From the NCBI GenBank assembly GCA_035293565.1, contig DATGMP010000099.1, positions 1 through 20,324 of the forward strand: 20,324 nt of DNA. The letters are read 5' to 3'. The DNA is from DATGMP01 sp035293565. GTDB lineage: Bacteria > Pseudomonadota > Alphaproteobacteria > BOG-932 > Roseiterribacteraceae. Each line of letters begins with the position of its first letter. The first letter of the stretch is position 1. The notes under the pieces were generated by a model. The model worked only from the letters and a program-made list of their open reading frames with translations. It was not told the origin of the DNA and did not search any database. Positions 16,395 to 20,324 of this stretch are shown one piece after another. Position numbers and translations under genes: made by a program.

Positions 16395-18698
16395 CTATTC
16401 GACGAATTCGGGCTCGGGCTTTTCGGGCGCTTTTTCGGTGGGCTTCGTCTCCGGATAGTCGAAGGCGATCTTGTCGTCGCGTACTCCGATCCGGACCAGC
16501 CCGCCCTTGGCGAGCTTGCCGAACAGCAGCTCCTCGGCCAAGGGCTTCTTGACGTTTTCCTGGATGGTGCGCGCGAGCGGACGGGCGCCCATGCGCTCGT
16601 CATAGCCCTTCCGGCCGAGCCAGGCGCGGGCCTCGTCGGTCAGCTCGATCATCACGCCGCGATCGGCCAGCTGGCCTTCGAGCTCGATGATGAACTTGTC
16701 GACCACGCGCTGGATGATCTCGGGCGTCAGCGCCGAGAAGGGAATGATCGCGTCCAGCCGATTGCGGAACTCCGGCGTGAACATCCGGTTGATCGCCTCC
16801 TCATCCTCGCCGACGCGCATCGTGCGCTCGAAGCCGATCGCCGGCTTCGCCATGTCGGCCGCGCCGGCATTCGTGGTCATGATGAGAATGACGTTGCGGA
16901 AATCGATGGTCTTGCCGTTGTGGTCCGTCAGCTTCCCGTAATCCATGACCTGCAGCAGGATGTTGAACAGGTCGGGATGCGCCTTCTCGATCTCGTCCAG
17001 GAGCAGCACCTGGTGCGGATGCTGATCGACTGCATCGGTCAGCAATCCGCCCTGGTCGAACCCGACATAGCCCGGGGGCGCGCCGATCAGCCGGCTCACC
17101 GTATGGCGCTCCATATATTCGGACATGTCGAAGCGCGTGAGCTCGATGCCGAGCGCGCGGGCCAGCTGTCGCGCCACCTCGGTCTTGCCGACGCCGGTCG
17201 GGCCGGAGAAGAGATAGGAGCCGATCGGCTTCTCCGCATCGCGCAAACCGGCGCGGGCCAGCTTGATCGCGCTGGTCAGGGCGTCGATCGCCTTCTCCTG
17301 TCCGAAGACCAGGGTCTTCAGCGAGGATTCGAGGTTGCGCAGCACCTCCTTGTCGTCGCGGCTGACGCTCTTGGGCGGGATGCGCGCGATCTTGGAGATA
17401 ATGGTTTCGACGTCCTTGAGGCCGATCGTTTTGCGGCGCTTGTGCTCCGGCAGCAGCATCTGCGCCGCGCCCACCTCGTCGATCACGTCGATCGCCTTGT
17501 CGGGCAGCTTGCGATCGCCGATGTAGCGGGCCGAGAGCTCCACCGCCGCCTTCACGGCCTCGACCGTATAGCGGACCTTGTGGTGCTTCTCGTAATAGGG
17601 CTTGAGCCCCATCAGGATCTTCACCGAATCCTCGATCGAAGGCTCGTTCACGTCGATCTTCTGGAAGCGGCGGACCAGGGCCCGATCCTTCTCGAAATAG
17701 CTGCGATATTCCTTGTAGGTCGTCGAGCCGATGCAGCGTAGGGTCCCGCTGGCCAGCGCCGGTTTCAGCAGATTGGAAGCGTCCATCGCGCCGCCCGACG
17801 TGGCGCCGGCGCCGATGACCGTATGGATTTCATCGATGAACAGAATGGCGCCCGCCAGATTGTCGATCTCGGTGATCACGGCCTTCAGCCGTTCCTCGAA
17901 ATCGCCGCGATAGCGCGTCCCCGCCAACAGCGAGCCCATATCGAGCGCAAAGATGGTGCAGGATTTCAGCACCTCCGGCACCTCGCCGTGCACGATGCGG
18001 CGCGCGAGCCCTTCCGCGATCGCGGTCTTGCCGACGCCGGGATCGCCGACATAGAGCGGGTTGTTCTTGGAGCGGCGACAGAGAATCTGAATCGTGCGCT
18101 CGATCTCGAGCTCGCGCCCGATCAGAGGATCGATCTTGCCGGACAACGCCTTGCGGTTGAGGTTCACGCAATAGGCATCGAGCGCCTCGGTGCCCTTCTT
18201 GACCACCTTCTCGGCCTGCGCGTCGGAGTCCGCTCCGCCGACGCGGCGCGCCTCGGAATGTGCCGGAATCTTCGCGATGCCGTGCGACACGAAATTGACC
18301 GCGTCGAAACGGGTCATCTCCTGCGCCTGCAGGAAATAGACGGCGTGGCTCTCGCGCTCGGAGAAGAGAGCGATCAACACGTTGGCCCCGGTCACCTCCT
18401 CGCGGCCGGAGGATTGGACGTGGATCGCGGCGCGCTGCAGCACACGCTGAAAGCCCGCCGTCGGCTTCGCATCTTCGGACCGGTTGATCGACAGATTCGA
18501 CAGCTCGTTGTCGACATATTCGCTGAGGTCCTCGCGGAGCCGCGACAGGTCGACGCCGCAGGCTCGCATCACGGCGCCTGCATCCTGGTCCTCCGTCAGG
18601 GCCAGAAGCAGATGCTCGAGCGTCGCATATTCGTGCCGGCGGGAATTGGCCTCCGCCAAGGCCCTGTGCAGCGTCTGCTCGAGATTTCTGGAGAGCAT
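16395..18698 (-). CDS. clpA: ATP-dependent Clp protease ATP-binding subunit ClpA
   Basis: This 767-residue protein matches full-length ClpA. The N-domain (about 1-145) binds ClpS. The first AAA+ module has Walker A GDPGVGKT (218-225) and Walker B LFIDEIH. The second has GPTGVGKT (499-506) and LLLDEIEKAHPD. There is no ClpB-type long middle coiled coil. IGF at 621-623 (in KPAIGFER) is the loop that docks onto ClpP. ClpA unfolds substrates and feeds them into ClpP; with ClpS it degrades N-end-rule substrates. The ATG at 18698 follows the clpS stop by 7 bp, with AAAAGGA upstream as ribosome binding site, so the two form an operon. The C-terminal tail is rich in Lys/Pro/Glu. clpP is not in the window. 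Confidence 0.97.
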   Translation of the reverse strand: MLSRNLEQTLHRALAEANSRRHEYATLEHLLLALTEDQDAGAVMRACGVDLSRLREDLSEYVDNELSNLSINRSEDAKPTAGFQRVLQRAAIHVQSSGREEVTGANVLIALFSERESHAVYFLQAQEMTRFDAVNFVSHGIAKIPAHSEARRVGGADSDAQAEKVVKKGTEALDAYCVNLNRKALSGKIDPLIGRELEIERTIQILCRRSKNNPLYVGDPGVGKTAIAEGLARRIVHGEVPEVLKSCTIFALDMGSLLAGTRYRGDFEERLKAVITEIDNLAGAILFIDEIHTVIGAGATSGGAMDASNLLKPALASGTLRCIGSTTYKEYRSYFEKDRALVRRFQKIDVNEPSIEDSVKILMGLKPYYEKHHKVRYTVEAVKAAVELSARYIGDRKLPDKAIDVIDEVGAAQMLLPEHKRRKTIGLKDVETIISKIARIPPKSVSRDDKEVLRNLESSLKTLVFGQEKAIDALTSAIKLARAGLRDAEKPIGSYLFSGPTGVGKTEVARQLARALGIELTRFDMSEYMERHTVSRLIGAPPGYVGFDQGGLLTDAVDQHPHQVLLLDEIEKAHPDLFNILLQVMDYGKLTDHNGKTIDFRNVILIMTTNAGAADMAKPAIGFERTMRVGEDEEAINRMFTPEFRNRLDAIIPFSALTPEIIQRVVDKFIIELEGQLADRGVMIELTDEARAWLGRKGYDERMGARPLARTIQENVKKPLAEELLFGKLAKGGLVRIGVRDDKIAFDYPETKPTEKAPEKPEPEFVE

Positions 18699-18705
18699 GC
18701 GCGTC

Positions 18706-19035
18706 CTAATCCTTTTCCAATGTGCATTGCAGAGGATGCTGGTGCTGGCGCGCGAAGTCCATCACTTGCGTGACCTTCGTTTCGGCAACCTCATAGGTAA
18801 ACACGCCGCAGAGGCCGACGCCTCGACGGTGGATATGAAGCATGATTCGAGTGGCTTCCTCGCGATTCTTGCGGAAGAACCGTTCCAGCACATGGACGAC
18901 GAACTCCATCGGCGTGTAGTCGTCGTTGAGCATCAAGACTTTGTACATCGAAGGCTTCTTGGTCTCGACGCGGGTCTTGATGACCGCGCCCACGACCGGT
19001 CCGCCATCCTCATCATGCCTGTCGCTATTCGCCAT
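18706..19035 (-). CDS. clpS: ATP-dependent Clp protease adaptor ClpS
   Basis: From ATG 19035 this is a 109-residue ClpS, the usual family length. The flexible N-terminus (1-28) precedes KPSMYKVLMLNDDYTPMEFV. The N-degron pocket is intact: Asn37, Asp38 and Asp39 in LNDDYTPMEF, the gatekeeper Met43, and His69 in IMLHIHRRGVG (26 residues after Met43, as in E. coli Met40/His66). GVFTYEVAETKV is the ClpA-binding face. ClpS delivers proteins with bulky hydrophobic N-termini to ClpAP. The frame stays open up to 19158, but the added 41 residues are unlike ClpS, and the proposed promoter at 19090-19119 lies inside them. I therefore prefer the shorter start. clpA follows after 7 bp. Confidence 0.95.
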   Translation of the reverse strand: MANSDRHDEDGGPVVGAVIKTRVETKKPSMYKVLMLNDDYTPMEFVVHVLERFFRKNREEATRIMLHIHRRGVGLCGVFTYEVAETKVTQVMDFARQHQHPLQCTLEKD

Positions 19036-19089
19036 TGCTCGAATTGCTCTGCCCAACGCCTGGGCCGGACCCCGGCGTGCATCCAACGC

Positions 19090-19119
19090 ATCATATGGTC
19101 TTTGCGGCCCAGGTTGGAA
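19090..19119 (-). promoter_or_regulatory. Candidate promoter of the clpS-clpA operon
   Basis: On the minus strand, TTCCAA (plus 19114-19119) is separated by 18 bp from TATGAT (plus 19090-19095). The -10 matches consensus at 5 of 6 positions and the -35 is weak. Transcription would start about 45-50 bp before the clpS ATG, supporting the short form of ClpS. Confidence 0.4.
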
Positions 19120-19197
19120 GGCCGGAAACATCATGCGGGCGAGCTTAGGGCCGCGCACCCCAAGGCCGGATGAAAGGTCCCGTCCGCCGCGCGGGCG

Positions 19198-20088
19198 TCA
19201 GTCCAGAACGATCTGAACCCGCCGATTCTGCGGCTCCCTGACGCCGTCGCCGGTCGGAACCAGAGGCTCCCGCTTACCCTTGGCGAAGATCGCGATCTCC
19301 TGGCGGGAGACGCCGTCCTTGACCAGCTCTTCCTCGACCGACACGGCCCGCCGCTTCGACAGGCGCATATTGTAGGCGTCGGAACCCGACGTGTCGGTAT
19401 GACCGGTCACCTCGATCTTGGTCGTATTCGCTTTGGTCGCGTTGTCGGCGGCGGACCGCACGATCTTCTGCGCCTCGGCGGTCAGGTCGGATTTGTCGAA
19501 GTCGAAGAACACCAGATAGCTCTTGGGCGCTTCCGGGGCCGGAGCCGGCGGCGGGGCGGCGGTGGTGGTCGAGGATTCGAAATTGACCGGATGGGGCGGC
19601 CCGAACAGCGGTACCGCGAGCGTCAGCGCCGCGATCTCCACACCCGGGTTCTTCGTCGCCAGGCCCGCATTCGAGATGTGGTGGAAATCGGCGCCGAGGC
19701 GCCAGCCGTCATCGAACTCGTAGGCGAGGCCAAGGCCGGTGCGAAACTCGGCCGTGTTGCCCAGATTCTTGTCGCCCCGGTGTTGGTAATAACCGACCGC
19801 CGCATCGGGCAGCAGGACGATATGGTCCGTCAGCTTGAGATCGAGCGTGACGCCGCCATAGCCGAAAAGCGCGCCGCGGGTCGTTATCATGCCGCCCGCG
19901 AACACGCCGAAATCCCAGAGGCGCCAGCCCGGCCGAAGCTGAAGGTCGAAGCTCGCCGAATTCGCCTTATGGTCGAAATCGAAGCCGCCCACCTCCAGTT
20001 GCGAGCGCCACAGATCGTCCGCCGCGCGCGACTCGGCCGCGCAGGTGAGCGCGACGGCGCAAGTCGCGAGAGCCATAAGCCGGTTCAT
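19198..20088 (-). CDS. PagL-like lipid A deacylase barrel fused to an OmpA C-terminal domain
   Basis: This 296-residue protein starts at ATG 20088 behind GGGAGGG. A signal peptide spans 1-22 (SRA cleavage). Residues 24-165 form a beta-barrel resembling PagL-type acyloxyacyl hydrolases. FHHISNAG and NPGVE carry His137, Ser139 and Glu151, with the same spacing as the catalytic triad His126-Ser128-Glu140 of Pseudomonas PagL. A Pro/Ala-rich linker (171-189) leads to an OmpA domain (190-296). There TGHTDTSGSDAYN and LSKRRA give Asp232 and Arg247, spaced like the diaminopimelate-binding pair of OmpA. It probably spans the outer membrane, removes the 3-O-acyl chain from lipid A, and tethers to peptidoglycan. 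Enzyme activity is inferred. clpS lies 163 bp downstream on the same strand. Confidence 0.85.
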   Translation of the reverse strand: MNRLMALATCAVALTCAAESRAADDLWRSQLEVGGFDFDHKANSASFDLQLRPGWRLWDFGVFAGGMITTRGALFGYGGVTLDLKLTDHIVLLPDAAVGYYQHRGDKNLGNTAEFRTGLGLAYEFDDGWRLGADFHHISNAGLATKNPGVEIAALTLAVPLFGPPHPVNFESSTTTAAPPPAPAPEAPKSYLVFFDFDKSDLTAEAQKIVRSAADNATKANTTKIEVTGHTDTSGSDAYNMRLSKRRAVSVEEELVKDGVSRQEIAIFAKGKREPLVPTGDGVREPQNRRVQIVLD

Positions 20089-20324
20089 TGCGTCGCACCC
20101 TCCCAAGATTTTTACGTGAAAGCACTAGCAAGGAGACGCGGCGCGTAACAAGGGGCTTAGCCGGACAATTCGCAGTTCCGTTTCAGTGCGGCCGTTTTTC
20201 TGATGCTGCAGCGCCGAATAGATCGCCATTACCCGAGACGTGGTTGTCAAGCCGTGCTGCAATCCCTTGCCTCTGAAGCATTTTTTTCTGGACAGGCGAT
20301 TCACTGACTCGTAACCATGTCGGG

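Noticed and set aside
16239..17741. 500-codon plus-strand frame opposite clpA
   Set aside because: It lies antisense to the well-conserved ClpA coding sequence and has no domain of its own.
19036..19158. N-terminal extension of ClpS by 41 residues
   Set aside because: The extra sequence is not ClpS-like and contains a plausible promoter with a TATGAT -10. The start at 19035 gives the usual ClpS length.
20088..20324. Possible gene or promoter at the right edge, including a perfect TTGACA on the minus strand (20245-20250)
   Set aside because: No good -10 follows at 16-18 bp and no open frame shows a recognisable protein. A short minus-strand stretch ending MVTSQ at the very edge could be the tail of another gene but is too short to call.

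Overview
This 20.3 kb, GC-rich window carries about nineteen genes and looks like a chromosomal segment of an alphaproteobacterium. The clues are the clpS-clpA pair with alphaproteobacterial-looking proteins, the RidA/DUF482-acetyltransferase pair, the SpoIIM/RDD-containing MoxR operon and the strong codon bias. Order or genus cannot be fixed by eye; Rhodospirillales-like is my best guess.

Left edge (1-302): the right end of an insertion sequence with the last 60 codons of a DDE transposase, a perfect 36-bp palindrome and short subterminal repeats. About 50 bp further on comes a small P-loop ATPase/kinase gene. Then follow a glutathione S-transferase with a strong inverted repeat over its promoter, a RidA-family protein and a DUF482 FemAB/GNAT-like acyltransferase.

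Middle left (3473-7803): a secreted GDSL esterase with an autotransporter barrel, a class III (LigB/DODA-type) dioxygenase, a short-chain dehydrogenase behind a second operator-like inverted repeat, and a convergent alpha/beta hydrolase. These look like accessory catabolic or detoxification genes.

Centre (7973-14050): a tightly coupled six-gene operon, DUF4129 - DUF4350 - MoxR AAA+ ATPase - DUF58 - SpoIIM-like membrane protein - RDD membrane protein. Four of the five junctions are ATGA overlaps; the fifth is an unusual 77-bp overlap. It probably encodes a MoxR chaperone with a DUF58 partner and envelope-anchored clients or scaffolds. Its biological role is largely unknown.

Right (14064-20324): a palindromic REP-like intergenic repeat, then five minus-strand genes: a multi-pass membrane protein, a two-module pentapeptide-repeat protein, clpA and clpS (N-degron proteolysis), and an outer-membrane protein. 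This last protein joins a PagL-type lipid A deacylase barrel, with its whole His-Ser-Glu triad, to a C-terminal OmpA peptidoglycan-binding domain. I consider that fusion and the MoxR operon the two most interesting items. No RNA genes or CRISPR arrays were seen.
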